A stretch of 64,000 nucleotides of DNA from Clostridium ganghwense (GCF_026735165.1 NZ_JAPQES010000005.1:284170-348169), one strand, 5' to 3'; shown: positions 1 through 10,150, counted from the stretch's first letter. The notes: generated by a model from the letters alone, not told the origin. A program made the numbers and translations.

Positions 1-155
1 AGTTGAGTTGAAAAAGGGAAATGAAGCAAAGTCAATATTACTGCCAATATTCCTCCAACTGTAAACCATATAAATAAAAAGCTGCTAGTAGCTGCATCTA
101 CTGCCAACGCAAAAGCTGCTATAACAATCCATAGTATTAATTGAGCCCACATCAT
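1..155 (-). CDS. NfeD-like membrane protein, N-terminal part (cut by window edge)
   Basis: Only the first 51 residues lie in the window; the reading frame runs off the left edge. They form two hydrophobic helices, the second carrying a FLFIWFTVGG-like stretch after an acidic VDA turn, as in the membrane part of short NfeD-family proteins. Those proteins usually partner SPFH/stomatin-type membrane scaffolds. There are two adjacent ATG codons (155 and 152) behind a GGAAAGGAG ribosome site; I chose the first. The identification rests on the helix pattern alone and is tentative. The partner gene, if any, lies outside the window. Confidence 0.55.
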   Translation of the reverse strand, partial: MMWAQLILWIVIAAFALAVDAATSSFLFIWFTVGGILAVILTLLHFPFSTQ

Positions 156-534
156 ATATACTACTCCTTTCCAAGATATTATATATAATCACCTTAATCT
201 TATTATATATCACTGTGCAATACTTTAACATGATATTCAAAATATTTCAATCATATATATCTAGTGGTTATATTAATATAATATAGTATTTTATAAAATA
301 ATAAAAGTTTTATTTTGATTGATTATAAGTTATTTGTTACCATTTTAACAGTTATTCTTTCTTCTATTGCTTTTTTCGTAGAATTTCTAATCTTTTCATC
401 TATTTATAAAATCTTTACTTAAATTCCCTTCTTATGTTTTAATATAAGTTGACAAACAAGCCCTAGAAAGTGTAGATTTTAATTAGTTTTAAAATTAGTA
501 TTATACAAAAACTAGAAATTGGAGTGTGAATGTA
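156..534. other. AT-rich intergenic region between divergent genes
   Basis: No coding potential is visible on either strand. The right part holds the nadE promoter described separately. The rest is very AT-rich, and I see no hairpin with a U-tract or any RNA motif. Confidence 0.5.
449..478 (+). promoter_or_regulatory. Candidate sigma-A promoter of nadE
   Basis: A -35 box TTGACA (449-454) is followed by an 18-bp spacer and a -10 box TAGATT (473-478) with TG directly before it. The leader to the nadE start would be about 50 nt. This is a prediction from sequence. Confidence 0.55.
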
Positions 535-2439
535 ATGAACTTTATTAGAGTAGCTGCAGCATGTCCTGTAACTAATGTAGCACATATTAACTTTAATCTT
601 GAAAATATAAAAGATTGTATAAATAAAGCTCTAGAGCAAGATAGTAAACTTATAGTATTTCCAGAGCTTTGTATTACTTCATATACTTGTGGAGATCTAT
701 TTTCTCAACAACAATTAATAGAAAAATCTAATTATGCCATAAGAAGACTTTGTCTTTTTTCTAAAAATAAAGATATCCTTATAGCAGTAGGTGCACCCCT
801 TGTATATAATCATTGCTTATATAATTGTGCTTATATAATATATAATGGTAAAATACTTGGAATTGTTCCAAAAAGCTATGTACCAAATTATTCGGAATTC
901 TATGAAAAACGCTGGTTTACTGAGGGAATAAATATAACAAATAAAAACGTAAATTTTTCTTTTCAAGAAAATGTACCTTTTGGTATAAACTTAATATTCT
1001 CTAGTGGAACTTTTAAATTTGGATTTGAAATATGCGAAGATTTATGGACTGTTATACCACCTAGTTCTTATCTTAGCCTTGCTGGAGCAAATATAATAGG
1101 AAATCTCTCTGCTTCAAATGAACTTGTAAGCAAAACTAAATACAGAAAATCTTTAGTTGAAAATCAAAGTGCTAGAGGTATTTCTTCATATGTTTATTCT
1201 TCTGCTGGAGTATTTGAATCATCTACCGATTTAGTTTTCAGTGGTCATTTGTTAATCTCTGAAAATGGAATCACATTAGGAGAAAACGATAGATTTCAAC
1301 GTGAAAATCAGGTTATAACGTCAGTAATTGATATTGATAAATTAAATAACGAACGTTTAAAAAATTTAAGCTTTAGTAGTAATGCAAACTTATTTCCTTT
1401 TGAAGTTAAAGAAATATCTTTTAGTTTTTCTGATGTATCTCCTAAGATTTTTGATAGATTCGTTGATAAACATCCTTTTGTACCTTCAAATGAACATGAA
1501 AGAGAAGAACGTTGTAAAGAAATTTTCAATATCCAAGCTTCTGGACTTGCAAAACGTTTGAATCATACTGGAATTGAAAAAGCAGTAGTTGGAATTTCAG
1601 GGGGACTAGATTCAACTTTAGCATTACTTGTAATGGTTAAAACTTTCGATTTATTAAACTTGCCTCGTAAAAATATAATTACAATAACAATGCCTGGTTT
1701 TGGAACTACAGATAGAACTTATAACAATGCAGTAGATTTATGTAAAGAATTAGATACAGAATTTAGAGAAATAAATATTGTAGATGCTTGCCTACAGCAT
1801 TTTAAAGACATAAATCATCCTGCTGAACAACATGATGTTACATATGAAAATGTTCAAGCTAGAGAAAGAACTCAAATACTTATGGATATAGCTAATAAAG
1901 AAGGCGGCCTTTTAGTTGGTACAGGTGATCTTTCTGAATTAGCATTAGGATGGGCTACTTACAATGGAGATCATATGTCTATGTACTCAGTAAACTGCTC
2001 TATCCCTAAAACTCTAGTAAGATATTTAGTAAACTATGTAGCAGATAAGGAAGTTTCTAATAAAGTATCTAAAATACTTCTTGATATTTTAGATACACCA
2101 GTTAGTCCTGAACTTCTCCCAAAAGATAATAGCGGAGAAATATCTCAAAAAACAGAAGATATAGTAGGTCCTTACGAGCTTCATGATTTCTTTTTATACT
2201 ATTTCATAAGACAGGGAGCTACTCCTAAAAAAATATTATTCCTTGCAAAATATGCCTTTAAGGATACATATGATGATGAAACTGTAGAAAAATGGTTTGA
2301 TAAATTTGTAAAACGCTTCTTTACTCAACAATTTAAGCGTTCAGCCTTACCTGATGGTCCAAAGGTAGGAACTATAAGTCTTTCTCCAAGAGGTGATTGG
2401 AGAATGCCATCTGATGCAAGCTATAAAGCTTGGATTTAA
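535..2439 (+). CDS. nadE: Glutamine-dependent NAD+ synthetase
   Basis: Makes NAD+ from nicotinic acid adenine dinucleotide and ATP, using ammonia released from glutamine. The 634-residue protein has both expected halves. The N-terminal nitrilase-fold glutaminase (about 1-280) carries the E44, K113, C167 triad (FPEL, PKSY, EICED). The C-terminal synthetase starts near residue 330 and has the ATP-binding SGGLDS loop at 355-360. Frame-open sequence begins at a GTG (526), but the GGAG ribosome site at 521-524 is only one base from it and 10 bases from the ATG at 535, so I place the start there. The gene stands alone and is followed by a terminator hairpin. Confidence 0.95.
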   Translation: MNFIRVAAACPVTNVAHINFNLENIKDCINKALEQDSKLIVFPELCITSYTCGDLFSQQQLIEKSNYAIRRLCLFSKNKDILIAVGAPLVYNHCLYNCAYIIYNGKILGIVPKSYVPNYSEFYEKRWFTEGINITNKNVNFSFQENVPFGINLIFSSGTFKFGFEICEDLWTVIPPSSYLSLAGANIIGNLSASNELVSKTKYRKSLVENQSARGISSYVYSSAGVFESSTDLVFSGHLLISENGITLGENDRFQRENQVITSVIDIDKLNNERLKNLSFSSNANLFPFEVKEISFSFSDVSPKIFDRFVDKHPFVPSNEHEREERCKEIFNIQASGLAKRLNHTGIEKAVVGISGGLDSTLALLVMVKTFDLLNLPRKNIITITMPGFGTTDRTYNNAVDLCKELDTEFREINIVDACLQHFKDINHPAEQHDVTYENVQARERTQILMDIANKEGGLLVGTGDLSELALGWATYNGDHMSMYSVNCSIPKTLVRYLVNYVADKEVSNKVSKILLDILDTPVSPELLPKDNSGEISQKTEDIVGPYELHDFFLYYFIRQGATPKKILFLAKYAFKDTYDDETVEKWFDKFVKRFFTQQFKRSALPDGPKVGTISLSPRGDWRMPSDASYKAWI

Positions 2440-2446
2440 AAAAACA

Positions 2447-2485
2447 AACTGCCACTCATAATTATGAGTTGGCAGTTCATTTTAT
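2447..2485 (+). terminator. Terminator after nadE
   Basis: A 13-bp stem (AACTGCCACTCAT pairing with ATGAGTTGGCAGTT, one bulged T) with a four-base loop, followed by a T-rich stretch, begins 7 bases after the nadE stop. Confidence 0.7.
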
Positions 2486-2550
2486 ACTTTTAAAAGAAAA
2501 TGTATTAAATAACTGGTCCTATATTATCAATAATATTTTCATCTCATACT

Positions 2551-2973
2551 TTATTTATATATATCAACCATAAGTCCTGTTATTTCATCAATAGTAGCAG
2601 CAACATTTAAGTTCTCTTTTTCATCACTTAAAAGCATTTGGGTAAGTTCCTCTAATTTATCATCTATAGTCTCAACAGTTATAAAGTATTGAGTTTGCCA
2701 AAAACTTATATCTTTTTTTACTCCGTACATATAATTAAGTATAGATTCTAGATACTCTCTTATCATTCTTTTATACGCTGCTACATCAGCATAACATTTG
2801 GTTATAGATAACCTATTTCCTTTTTTCTTTATATCATCAAGCATCTTTTTTAATTGTTCTTCAGATTTTCTTTGCTGAGCGAAACTAAAGCTTTGAGAAA
2901 AGCTTTTTTTACTTGTTACTACTTTCTTTTCAGATTTAACTGGAGTATTTCTGCCTACTCGTGATATTTCCAC
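2551..2973 (-). CDS. YaaR family (DUF327) protein
   Basis: The 140-residue protein matches the YaaR/DUF327 pattern: a charged variable N-terminus, a central LKKMLDDIKKKGNRL-like helix, a YKRMIREYLE segment, and a C-terminal GLMVDIY signature. The family is common in Firmicutes and its biochemical role is unknown. The frame extends to an upstream ATG at 2997, but the only good ribosome site (GGAGGT, 2986-2981) lies 7 bases before a GTG at 2973, giving an N-terminus reading MEISRVGR. I therefore use the GTG. It converges on the nadE terminator region. Confidence 0.8.
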   Translation of the reverse strand: MEISRVGRNTPVKSEKKVVTSKKSFSQSFSFAQQRKSEEQLKKMLDDIKKKGNRLSITKCYADVAAYKRMIREYLESILNYMYGVKKDISFWQTQYFITVETIDDKLEELTQMLLSDEKENLNVAATIDEITGLMVDIYK

Positions 2974-3202
2974 AAATCCCACCTCCATAAAAAGCATTTC
3001 ATGTATATTATATAGTAATTTAGTATAAAAACAAAGTACTATAATTGCTAATAATGATGATTTTTGTAAAACAATTTATGGCACAAAAGACTCAATATTG
3101 TTATTAAATTTAATTTTATAATTACATTATTCAATATTTTTAAAGAAAACTATATTAAACTACTAAATATTAGCATAATATAAGTTAAGTGGAGGTGTTA
3201 TA

Positions 3203-3715
3203 TTGTTTGATACAACAACTTATAGTACTAGAGATAAAATATCAGTTCCTATAAATAAACCTAATTTAATAATAACTAAAAAAGTAACAGGCCCTAACAT
3301 AAATTCTATAAATTTTGGAGAAATTTATAATTATACTGTAGAAATAACCAATACTAATACTTTGGGTACTGAAGCAGATGCTTTTGATTTTAATTTGATA
3401 GCTACTCTTTCACATTATCTTATTTTAAATATAAATTCTGTAGTAGTAAGTGGAACGGGTTTCTTTAAAGCTGAAAAAATTGAAGCAGATAAGATTATAG
3501 TTCCTATTTTAAAATTAGGAAGTGGTGATAATATTACGCTAAGTTATTCTGTTAAGATAAAAAATAATATTATTCCTAATATAGGTATAGTCACTACAGC
3601 ATATAATACTGCTCCTTATTATAAAACTTTTAATTCTAATAAATTTCAGCCTATAGATATTACACGAAATAAAAAATTCACTTTAAGAACAGGAAATATA
3701 ATAAAAAAAATGTAG
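3203..3715 (+). CDS. Small DUF11-like beta-sandwich protein
   Basis: 170 residues. The middle (about 20-120) reads like one DUF11/conserved-repeat domain: a K-K-V-T strand, then YNYTVEITNTNT, then LKLGSGDNITLSYSVKI. This resembles domains that repeat in large surface proteins. Here there is one copy and no signal peptide, transmembrane helix or sorting motif, so export is not evident. Translation starts at TTG, with GGAGGT six bases upstream (3191-3196). The gene stands alone with its own terminator. Function unknown; similar stand-alone proteins occur in spore-forming clostridia, but a spore role is only a guess. Confidence 0.65.
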   Translation: MFDTTTYSTRDKISVPINKPNLIITKKVTGPNINSINFGEIYNYTVEITNTNTLGTEADAFDFNLIATLSHYLILNINSVVVSGTGFFKAEKIEADKIIVPILKLGSGDNITLSYSVKIKNNIIPNIGIVTTAYNTAPYYKTFNSNKFQPIDITRNKKFTLRTGNIIKKM

Positions 3716-3717
3716 AT

Positions 3718-3756
3718 AAAAAAGTAAGTTTAGCTAAAAAGCCGGCTTACTTTTTT
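3718..3756 (+). terminator. Terminator after the DUF11-like gene
   Basis: AAAAAAGTAAG pairs with CTTACTTTTTT across an internal loop, ending in a T-run just past the stop codon. Confidence 0.65.
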
Positions 3757-3835
3757 GCTATTTTTGTTATAATTAAATAAGTTAGTCTTTTATAAGATAC
3801 AATTGATATTTAAATTTGATTTACGAGGTGTTAAC

Positions 3836-4372
3836 ATGAAAAAACTTTTGACTATGTTCTTAACGTTTCTTAAAATAGGAGCTTTTACCTTTGGAGGCGG
3901 ATATGCTATGATTCCACTTATAGAAACAGAAGTTGTGGACAAACAACATTGGATAAAAAAAGAAGAATTTCTAGATATTATAGTTATTTCTCAAACCTTT
4001 CCTGGAGCTTTAGCTGTAAACTCCTCTACTTTTATAGGATACAGGATAGGTGGAATATTAGGAGCCATGCTTGCTCTTATAGGAGTTGTTCTTCCATCAT
4101 TTTTCATAATGCTTGTAGTAGCACACTTTTTCTTACAATTTAGGAATAATCCAATTGTAGATTTAGTTTTCAAAGGTATTTCTGCAGCAGTTCCTATGCT
4201 AATTCTAGTAGCTGTAATTAGCCTATCAAAATCAATAAACAAAAGTACCATTAATTTAATAATAATTATTTTCACTATTATTGGAATATCTGTACTTAAT
4301 ATTCATCCAGTTTTGATAATATTACTTTCTGGTATTTATGGTGCTGTATTTCTTAGAGAGAAGGTGAATTAA
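3836..4372 (+). CDS. Chromate transporter family (ChrA), N-terminal-type half
   Basis: 178-residue integral membrane protein of the CHR family, single-domain (short-chain) type. It shows the family signatures: FGGGYAMIPLIE after the first helix and QTFPGALAVNSSTFIGY near residue 55. Pairs of short CHR proteins act together as the equivalent of one long ChrA and export chromate in characterised cases; the native substrate in anaerobes is unknown. The start is the ATG at 3836, preceded by GAGGTG; an in-frame ATG 33 bases upstream lacks a ribosome site. Its stop overlaps the start of the next gene (TAATG), so the two are translationally coupled. Confidence 0.85.
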   Translation: MKKLLTMFLTFLKIGAFTFGGGYAMIPLIETEVVDKQHWIKKEEFLDIIVISQTFPGALAVNSSTFIGYRIGGILGAMLALIGVVLPSFFIMLVVAHFFLQFRNNPIVDLVFKGISAAVPMLILVAVISLSKSINKSTINLIIIIFTIIGISVLNIHPVLIILLSGIYGAVFLREKVN

Positions 4373-4917
4373 TGAATCTTTTATTAAAAATATTCCTCAC
4401 ATTTTTAAAAATAGGAATGTTTAGTTTTGGTGGTGGACTAGCTATGCTTCCTTTTATAAAAAAAGAGATTGTAGATAATAATCACTGGATTGATTTTTCA
4501 ACATTTAAAGATATAATAGGTATCGCTCAAATGACGCCTGGACCAATAGCTATAAATTCAGCTACCTTCGTAGGTTTTAAAGTAAACGGTGTTTTAGGAA
4601 GTGTTTTTGCAACTTTAGGAGTAGTTACTTTTTCTTTTATACTAGTTTCTATCGCTACTCACTACATAATTAAATTTAAAGAATCTAAAATACTAAAAGC
4701 TGTTATACTTGGGATGAGACCAGCAGTTATTGGTTTAATAATATCCGCTTTTCTATTTCTTGCAAAGGATTCATACTCTATAAAAGACATAAAGAGTATT
4801 ATACTTGGAGGCTTTATAGGTATTCTTTTATTCAAAACAAAGCTTCATCCTATTTTTATTATTATACTAGCTGGAATTTTAGGAATTGTCTTTTATGGTT
4901 TTTTACCTACATTTTAA
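4372..4917 (+). CDS. Chromate transporter family (ChrA), second half
   Basis: 181-residue partner of the preceding gene, sharing its layout: FGGGLAMLPFIKKE after the first helix and QMTPGPIAINSATFVGF near residue 60. The tandem of two homologous halves is the usual organisation for short-chain CHR transporters, where the two are thought to insert in opposite orientation and form a heterodimer. The ATG overlaps the previous stop codon by one base. No regulator gene (ChrB or other) is next to it. Confidence 0.85.
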   Translation: MNLLLKIFLTFLKIGMFSFGGGLAMLPFIKKEIVDNNHWIDFSTFKDIIGIAQMTPGPIAINSATFVGFKVNGVLGSVFATLGVVTFSFILVSIATHYIIKFKESKILKAVILGMRPAVIGLIISAFLFLAKDSYSIKDIKSIILGGFIGILLFKTKLHPIFIIILAGILGIVFYGFLPTF

Positions 4918-4995
4918 CTATCAGTGTTAATTTAATAACCATTTCTCCTTTTATACATATAATATAAGTGTAGTTTTAAAAAGGAGTGTATAAGC

Positions 4996-5367
4996 ATGTA
5001 TTTCCGTAACTTCAACGAATTTGATCATTTTAAATGTATGTATTGCCCATTTAGCTATTTTTACCGTCAAGGTCCTCCTATGCCACCTCCTATAGGTAAT
5101 CAACAAAGTGGTCCTCCAATGGCTCCTCCACCAACTACTACGCCTAAGAAATCTAAAGCTGACGCAGAACTTAAAGCTGTTGATCCTGGTGCAATTAGAC
5201 CTTGTAAATATAGGTATGTATATATTTGGTTAAAAAATGGCAAATCCTTCTGGGCATGGCTTACTTATGTAGGGAAAAAATCTGTTGCTGGTTGGAGATG
5301 GAATGGATTTTACTGGGTTTACTTTGGAGTAGATTTAAGGAAGATTGAGAGTTTTGTATGCTATTAA
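4996..5367 (+). CDS. Proline-rich small protein with aromatic C-terminal domain
   Basis: 123 residues, unknown function. The N-terminus has a cysteine/aromatic stretch (about 1-25). A Pro-rich linker follows (about 26-50, PPMPPP and PPMAPPP). The C-terminal domain (about 65-123) is rich in Trp and Tyr, with RYVYIWLKNGKSFWAW and WYVYFGVDL-type strands. I have seen this C-terminal pattern in small clostridial proteins of unknown role, some near spore genes, but cannot name a family. Ribosome site AAGGAG is 9 bases before the ATG. Monocistronic, with a terminator. Confidence 0.6.
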   Translation: MYFRNFNEFDHFKCMYCPFSYFYRQGPPMPPPIGNQQSGPPMAPPPTTTPKKSKADAELKAVDPGAIRPCKYRYVYIWLKNGKSFWAWLTYVGKKSVAGWRWNGFYWVYFGVDLRKIESFVCY

Positions 5368-5403
5368 CATGTAAACATAATCTATCTATGAATAACTAAT
5401 ATA

Positions 5404-5433
5404 AAAAGTAAGTGCTAATTTAGTACTTACTTT
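5404..5433 (+). terminator. Terminator after the proline-rich protein gene
   Basis: AAAGTAAGT pairs with ACTTACTTT around a short loop and runs into a T-rich tail. Confidence 0.7.
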
Positions 5434-5519
5434 ATTTTTATTTTTTTAATAATAATTTAATAAAAAAACTAATATAAACAATAATAATTATATAAAATAC
5501 TATAAGCGAGGTGATTAAT

Positions 5520-8132
5520 ATGTTTTACTCTAAAAATATTCAAGATACATTAAAAGACTTGAATTCTGACCCCTTAAAAGGTTTATCCTCTGAAGAATTA
5601 GAAAAACGTAAGAAAAAATTTGGTGATAATAAATTAGCTTCTCAAAAGAAACAAACCCTTTTACAGCTTTTTATAGCACAAATTAATGATGTTTTAATTT
5701 ATATACTAGTAGCCGCTGCAGTAATTTCTGCCTTAGTAGGTGAAACTAGTGATGCAATTATTATAGCTGTAGTAATTGTATTAAATGCTGTAATTGGTAT
5801 TATTCAAGAATCTAAAGCAGAACATTCTCTAGAAGCTTTAAAAACTCTTTCAACTCCTAAAGCTATAGTTAAAAGAGATGGTGAGCTTACAGAAATTTCT
5901 TCAGAAGATATTGTCCCTGGTGACATTATAATTATAGATGCTGGAAGGTATATTCCTTGTGATTTACGACTTATAGAAACAGCTAATTTAAAAATAGAAG
6001 AATCAGCTCTCACTGGTGAATCAGTACCAGTAGATAAATCTTCTAGCTTAATACTAGAAGATAAAAATATACCTTTAGGTGATCAAAAAAATATGGCTTT
6101 TATGTCTACTTTAGTGAGTCACGGACGTGGAGTGGGTGTAGCGGTTGCAACAGGTATGAATACAGAAATAGGTAAAGTAGCTTCTCTTCTTAAAGAAAGT
6201 AAAAAAGAACTAACTCCTCTTCAAAAAAAATTAGAACAATTAGGAAAAATATTAGGTATAGGAGCTTTAGGTGTATGTGCTATTATATTCATAATAGGGC
6301 TTTTACAAAAAAGAGATTTATTTGAAATGTTCTTAACTGCTATTAGTCTAGCTGTAGCTGCTGTACCAGAAGGTTTACCTGCTATTGTAACAATCGTTCT
6401 TGCTTTAGGTGTACAAAGAATGATAAAAGAAAATGCTATAATCAGAAAACTACCAGCAGTAGAAACTCTTGGTTCTGTAAATATAGTTTGTTCTGATAAA
6501 ACTGGTACATTAACTCAAAATAAAATGACTGTAACAAAATTTTTTGCTGATAAATTTCTCGGAAATATTGAAAAATTAGATATAAATAACTTAACCCACA
6601 AATTACTTATAGAAAATTTAATTTTATGTAATGATGCCACATATTCTGAAAATAATAAAACAGGAGATCCTACTGAAATAGCACTTTTAGATGCTGGTAT
6701 TAAATTTAACCTTTTTAAAGATGAACTTGAGAAAATACATTCACGTATAAATGAAGTTCCTTTTGATTCAGATAGAAAATTAATGACTACTGTGAATAAA
6801 TATAATGATGAATTTTATGTAATGACTAAAGGTGCAGTAGATAATCTAATAAAAATATGTGACAATATTTATTTAAATGGTAAAGTTGTACCTCTTACAC
6901 AAGAAATTAAAACTTCCTTTTTAGATGCAGCTGCTTCTATGTCTAAAGAAGCACTTAGAGTTCTTGGTGCTGCATATAAAAAAGTTTCAAATGCCCATGT
7001 AGAAATAGATAACTTAGAAAATAATTTAACTTTGATAGGATTAGTTGGTATGATAGATCCACCTAGATTGGAGGTAAAGGATTCCATTGCAGAATGTAAA
7101 AAAGCTGGTATATCTACAGTAATGATAACTGGAGATCATAAAGCAACTGCCTTTGCTATTGCAAAATCTTTAGATATAACTCAAGATGAAAATGAAACTA
7201 TATCTGGTGTAGATCTTGATGGTATATCTCAAGAAGAACTTAATAAAAAAATAGATAACTTAAAAGTTTTTGCTAGAGTTTCTCCAGAACATAAGGTAAA
7301 AATAGTTAAAGCTTTCAAATCTAAAGGGAATATAGTTTCTATGACTGGTGACGGAGTAAACGATGCGCCATCTCTAAAAATTGCAGATATAGGAGTTGCT
7401 ATGGGGATTACAGGAACAGATGTTGCAAAAGGTGCATCAGATATGATATTAACTGATGATAACTTTTCTACTATAGTCTCTGCTATTGAAGAGGGTAGAA
7501 ACATATATAACAATATAAAAAAATCAATTTTATTTTTACTTTCTTGTAATTTAGGTGAATTAATAGCTATATTTATAGCAATACTTTTAGGCTGGTCATC
7601 TCCACTACGTTCAATACACATTTTATGGATTAACTTAGTTACAGATTCACTACCTGCTTTAGCCTTAGGAATTGATCCAAAGGATAAAAGTGTTATGGAT
7701 GAAAAACCTAGAAGTCCTAAAGAAAATATATTTACAGGCTCAGTTATGTATTTAGCATTAAATGCTTTACTAATAGGTGCTTTAACTCTTATAGCTTTTC
7801 AAATAGGAATGACCAAATATTCCGGTTCATTAATGCATGCACAAACTATGGCTTTTATGGTAATGAGCATAAGCGAACTGGTACATTCCCTAAATATGAG
7901 AAGTAAAGATAAGTCAATATTTAAAATAGGATTTTTCACTAATAGAGCTCTAGTTATATCTATTTTATTAGGTATATTGCTTCAAAATATAATATTATTT
8001 ATTCCAGCATTAAGAAATGTTTTTAAAGTATATTTCCTTAATGCATACGATTGGATGTGGATAATTATTTTAAGTTTAATGCCTCTATTATTTAATGAAA
8101 TATCCAAACTTATAAAAAAGAAGGAAAAATAA
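5520..8132 (+). CDS. Calcium-type cation-transporting P-type ATPase (P2A)
   Basis: 870-residue P2-type ATPase, probably exporting Ca2+. Visible elements in order: N-terminal cation-ATPase domain, actuator loop TGES, M4 motif VPEGLPA, phosphorylation motif [10 protein letters not shown] with the aspartate at about residue 326, nucleotide-binding KGAVD, TGDHKAT, hinge [11 protein letters not shown], and the six-helix C-terminal domain. The organisation matches the SERCA/PMCA-like Ca2+ pumps of Listeria and clostridia. The frame opens at a GTG (5511), but this GTG overlaps the GAGGTG ribosome site, so the ATG at 5520 is the real start. Substrate is inferred from family only; Mn2+ is possible. 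Confidence 0.9.
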   Translation: MFYSKNIQDTLKDLNSDPLKGLSSEELEKRKKKFGDNKLASQKKQTLLQLFIAQINDVLIYILVAAAVISALVGETSDAIIIAVVIVLNAVIGIIQESKAEHSLEALKTLSTPKAIVKRDGELTEISSEDIVPGDIIIIDAGRYIPCDLRLIETANLKIEESALTGESVPVDKSSSLILEDKNIPLGDQKNMAFMSTLVSHGRGVGVAVATGMNTEIGKVASLLKESKKELTPLQKKLEQLGKILGIGALGVCAIIFIIGLLQKRDLFEMFLTAISLAVAAVPEGLPAIVTIVLALGVQRMIKENAIIRKLPAVETLGSVNIVCSDKTGTLTQNKMTVTKFFADKFLGNIEKLDINNLTHKLLIENLILCNDATYSENNKTGDPTEIALLDAGIKFNLFKDELEKIHSRINEVPFDSDRKLMTTVNKYNDEFYVMTKGAVDNLIKICDNIYLNGKVVPLTQEIKTSFLDAAASMSKEALRVLGAAYKKVSNAHVEIDNLENNLTLIGLVGMIDPPRLEVKDSIAECKKAGISTVMITGDHKATAFAIAKSLDITQDENETISGVDLDGISQEELNKKIDNLKVFARVSPEHKVKIVKAFKSKGNIVSMTGDGVNDAPSLKIADIGVAMGITGTDVAKGASDMILTDDNFSTIVSAIEEGRNIYNNIKKSILFLLSCNLGELIAIFIAILLGWSSPLRSIHILWINLVTDSLPALALGIDPKDKSVMDEKPRSPKENIFTGSVMYLALNALLIGALTLIAFQIGMTKYSGSLMHAQTMAFMVMSISELVHSLNMRSKDKSIFKIGFFTNRALVISILLGILLQNIILFIPALRNVFKVYFLNAYDWMWIIILSLMPLLFNEISKLIKKKEK

Positions 8133-8146
8133 TTTCCTTCTTTTCA
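8115..8146. terminator. Bidirectional terminator between the ATPase and carbonic-anhydrase genes
   Basis: The end of the ATPase gene and the gap form AAAGAAGGAAA paired with TTTCCTTCTTT, with T/A tracts on both sides. It serves both convergent genes. Confidence 0.6.
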
Positions 8147-8151
8147 ACTTT

Positions 8152-8652
8152 TTATTTATATTGATCAGCAAGATTTATGTAATGATTAGTATTATCCATT
8201 ATATGTTTCTTCTCTTCTTCAGTAAGCTCTCTTATAACCTTAGCTGGTGAACCTACACATAAAACTCCAGATGGTATTTTCTTACCACCAGTCACTAAAC
8301 TACCTGCTCCTATTATCGTATTATCTCCTATTTCAGCACCATCTAAAATAATACTTCCCATTCCAATTAAACACTCTTTACCTACTTTACATGCATGAAT
8401 TACACAATTGTGACCTATATTACTATAATCTCCTATTTTAGTTGGATATTTTTCAGCAGAATGAATACTACAATTATCTTGTATATTAACACCCTTTCCG
8501 ACTATAATTTGATTATCATCTCCCCTTAAAACAGCTCCAAACCAAACGCTTGAATCTTCATTTAAAATAACATCTCCAATAATATCTGAACTACTTGCTA
8601 AGAAAGTCTTTTCATGTATATTAGGATATTTATTATTAAATTTATGCATCAT
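8152..8652 (-). CDS. Gamma-carbonic anhydrase-like hexapeptide-repeat protein
   Basis: 166-residue left-handed beta-helix protein of the YrdA/PaaY/gamma-carbonic anhydrase type, expected to form a trimer. Hexapeptide repeats are clear from about residue 12 to 145 (for example IGDVIL, VGKGVNIQDNCSIH, IGDYSNIGHNCVIHACKVG). The three candidate metal-binding histidines are in CSIHS and in GHNCVIH. Whether it hydrates CO2 cannot be told: many members lack measurable activity. Start at the ATG preceded by GGAGGG (9 bases); the in-frame GTG at 8661 lies inside the ribosome site. Confidence 0.85.
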   Translation of the reverse strand: MMHKFNNKYPNIHEKTFLASSSDIIGDVILNEDSSVWFGAVLRGDDNQIIVGKGVNIQDNCSIHSAEKYPTKIGDYSNIGHNCVIHACKVGKECLIGMGSIILDGAEIGDNTIIGAGSLVTGGKKIPSGVLCVGSPAKVIRELTEEEKKHIMDNTNHYINLADQYK

Positions 8653-8716
8653 AAATCTCACCCTCCAAAATAATATCTATTATACATTATAACCCAATAT
8701 CATTAATAAAAAAATA

Positions 8717-8743
8717 AAAACACCTCATACTGAGATGTTTTTT
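8717..8743 (-). terminator. Terminator after the APC permease gene
   Basis: Hairpin AAAACACCTCA / TGAGATGTTTT with a three-base loop. On the minus strand it is followed by a T-rich run, placed 17 bases past the permease stop. Confidence 0.75.
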
Positions 8744-8759
8744 GTCAAATTTACATTTT

Positions 8760-10109
8760 TTATGCTGCACCAATAAATTTCTTAGTTTCTTCTTTATTAT
8801 TTTTCCATTTGCAATAAAAATAAAACGGTATACCAATTATAGCTAAAAGCATTCCATATAGAATAACTTCTTTGTTTAGCCCTGAAATTGCCCATATGGC
8901 ATAACTAAACCCTAAAAATGGCACTATACAGCTTTTTATTATACTAAATTTATTAAGATTTGATTCTTTAATTTTGAATTTAATATCTGCCAAAGAAGTT
9001 AATGCATAAACTGGCAAATATGCTAAAGTTGTTAAAAGTATTACAAAATTAAATGCTGATATCATGGACTTTGAATAACTCATTAGTAAAACAATATTAG
9101 TAAATATTGCATTAATTATTAAACTTGCATGAGGAGTATTATATTGGGAATGTACTTTGGCAAAAATCTGTGGAAATATCTTATCCTTTCCTGCAGCAAA
9201 AGACATACGTGCAGTACTTAAAAGCCATCCAATTATACTTCCAAACACACAAATTATCATTGATATTACTATTATTTTAGTAACACCTTTTCCCAAAAAC
9301 TGAGAAAGAATGTCTACTATTGGAGCCGCACTGTTAACTAATTGATCTTGCGGCATAGCTCCCATTGCAAAAAAGCTAATTAACATATACATAATAACAG
9401 CTATAGATATTCCAAATATAGTACTTAACTTTACATTTCGTTCAGGATTAGATATTTCTCCTGCAGTAACTGATGCAGATTCAAAACCAACAAATGCCCA
9501 TATAGTACATGCCACTACAGCTGGTAAAGTTTCTAATCCTCTCCTCGCTGGAAATGCTGGAGTAATAAATTCTACATTGAAATTACATGCTGCAATAACA
9601 ATAAATGAACCAAATAATACAATTTTAAATATAGTTATAGCTGCTTGTGCAAAGCCGGCTTTTTTTACTCCTAAAATATTTATGAAAGTAAATATCCATA
9701 AAACACTACTAGCATATATAAAAGCAATTGTAGAGTTTTCTCCTATTATTGGTATCAATGGGATAGTATAACTTACAAGAGTGGTAATAATAGCAGCATT
9801 TCCTATACAAGCAGCATTCCAATATAACCAGGCAACTAAAAATCCAATAAAATTCCCGAAGGCTCTCTTTGAATATTGGTAAGGTCCACCACTTTCACTT
9901 ATTTTAGAACCTAAATTTGCACATGAAAGGGCAATAAAAATTGAACCTAATCCTGTTATTAACCATGCTATCATGATAGACCCAGGACCAGAAATAGATG
10001 CTAAAGTGGTTGGAAGCATAAATATTCCTGATCCAATCATATTACCTGCTACAAGAGCGGTTGCAGTTAATAATCCTATCTCCTTTTTCAGTTGTACTTG
10101 TTTTTCCAT
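8760..10109 (-). CDS. APC superfamily amino-acid permease
   Basis: 449-residue transporter with 12 predicted membrane helices. The first helix carries the GNMIGSGIFMLP signature of the amino-acid/polyamine/organocation superfamily, where the substrate backbone binds. A conserved WAFVGFESASV stretch (helix 6) resembles basic amino-acid antiporters such as AdiC, ArcD-like and PotE proteins. Substrate cannot be assigned; no decarboxylase or deiminase gene is adjacent. Start ATG with GAGGGG upstream. It is transcribed divergently from nrdJ and has its own promoter and terminator. Confidence 0.85.
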   Translation of the reverse strand: MEKQVQLKKEIGLLTATALVAGNMIGSGIFMLPTTLASISGPGSIMIAWLITGLGSIFIALSCANLGSKISESGGPYQYSKRAFGNFIGFLVAWLYWNAACIGNAAIITTLVSYTIPLIPIIGENSTIAFIYASSVLWIFTFINILGVKKAGFAQAAITIFKIVLFGSFIVIAACNFNVEFITPAFPARRGLETLPAVVACTIWAFVGFESASVTAGEISNPERNVKLSTIFGISIAVIMYMLISFFAMGAMPQDQLVNSAAPIVDILSQFLGKGVTKIIVISMIICVFGSIIGWLLSTARMSFAAGKDKIFPQIFAKVHSQYNTPHASLIINAIFTNIVLLMSYSKSMISAFNFVILLTTLAYLPVYALTSLADIKFKIKESNLNKFSIIKSCIVPFLGFSYAIWAISGLNKEVILYGMLLAIIGIPFYFYCKWKNNKEETKKFIGAA

Positions 10110-10150
10110 ATTTTTTCCCCTCTATCTAGTATTTGCAATTTAGCACTGTA

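Noticed and set aside
5470..5519. yybP-ykoY-type or other riboswitch ahead of the P-type ATPase
   Set aside because: The leader is short and AT-rich with no conserved core.
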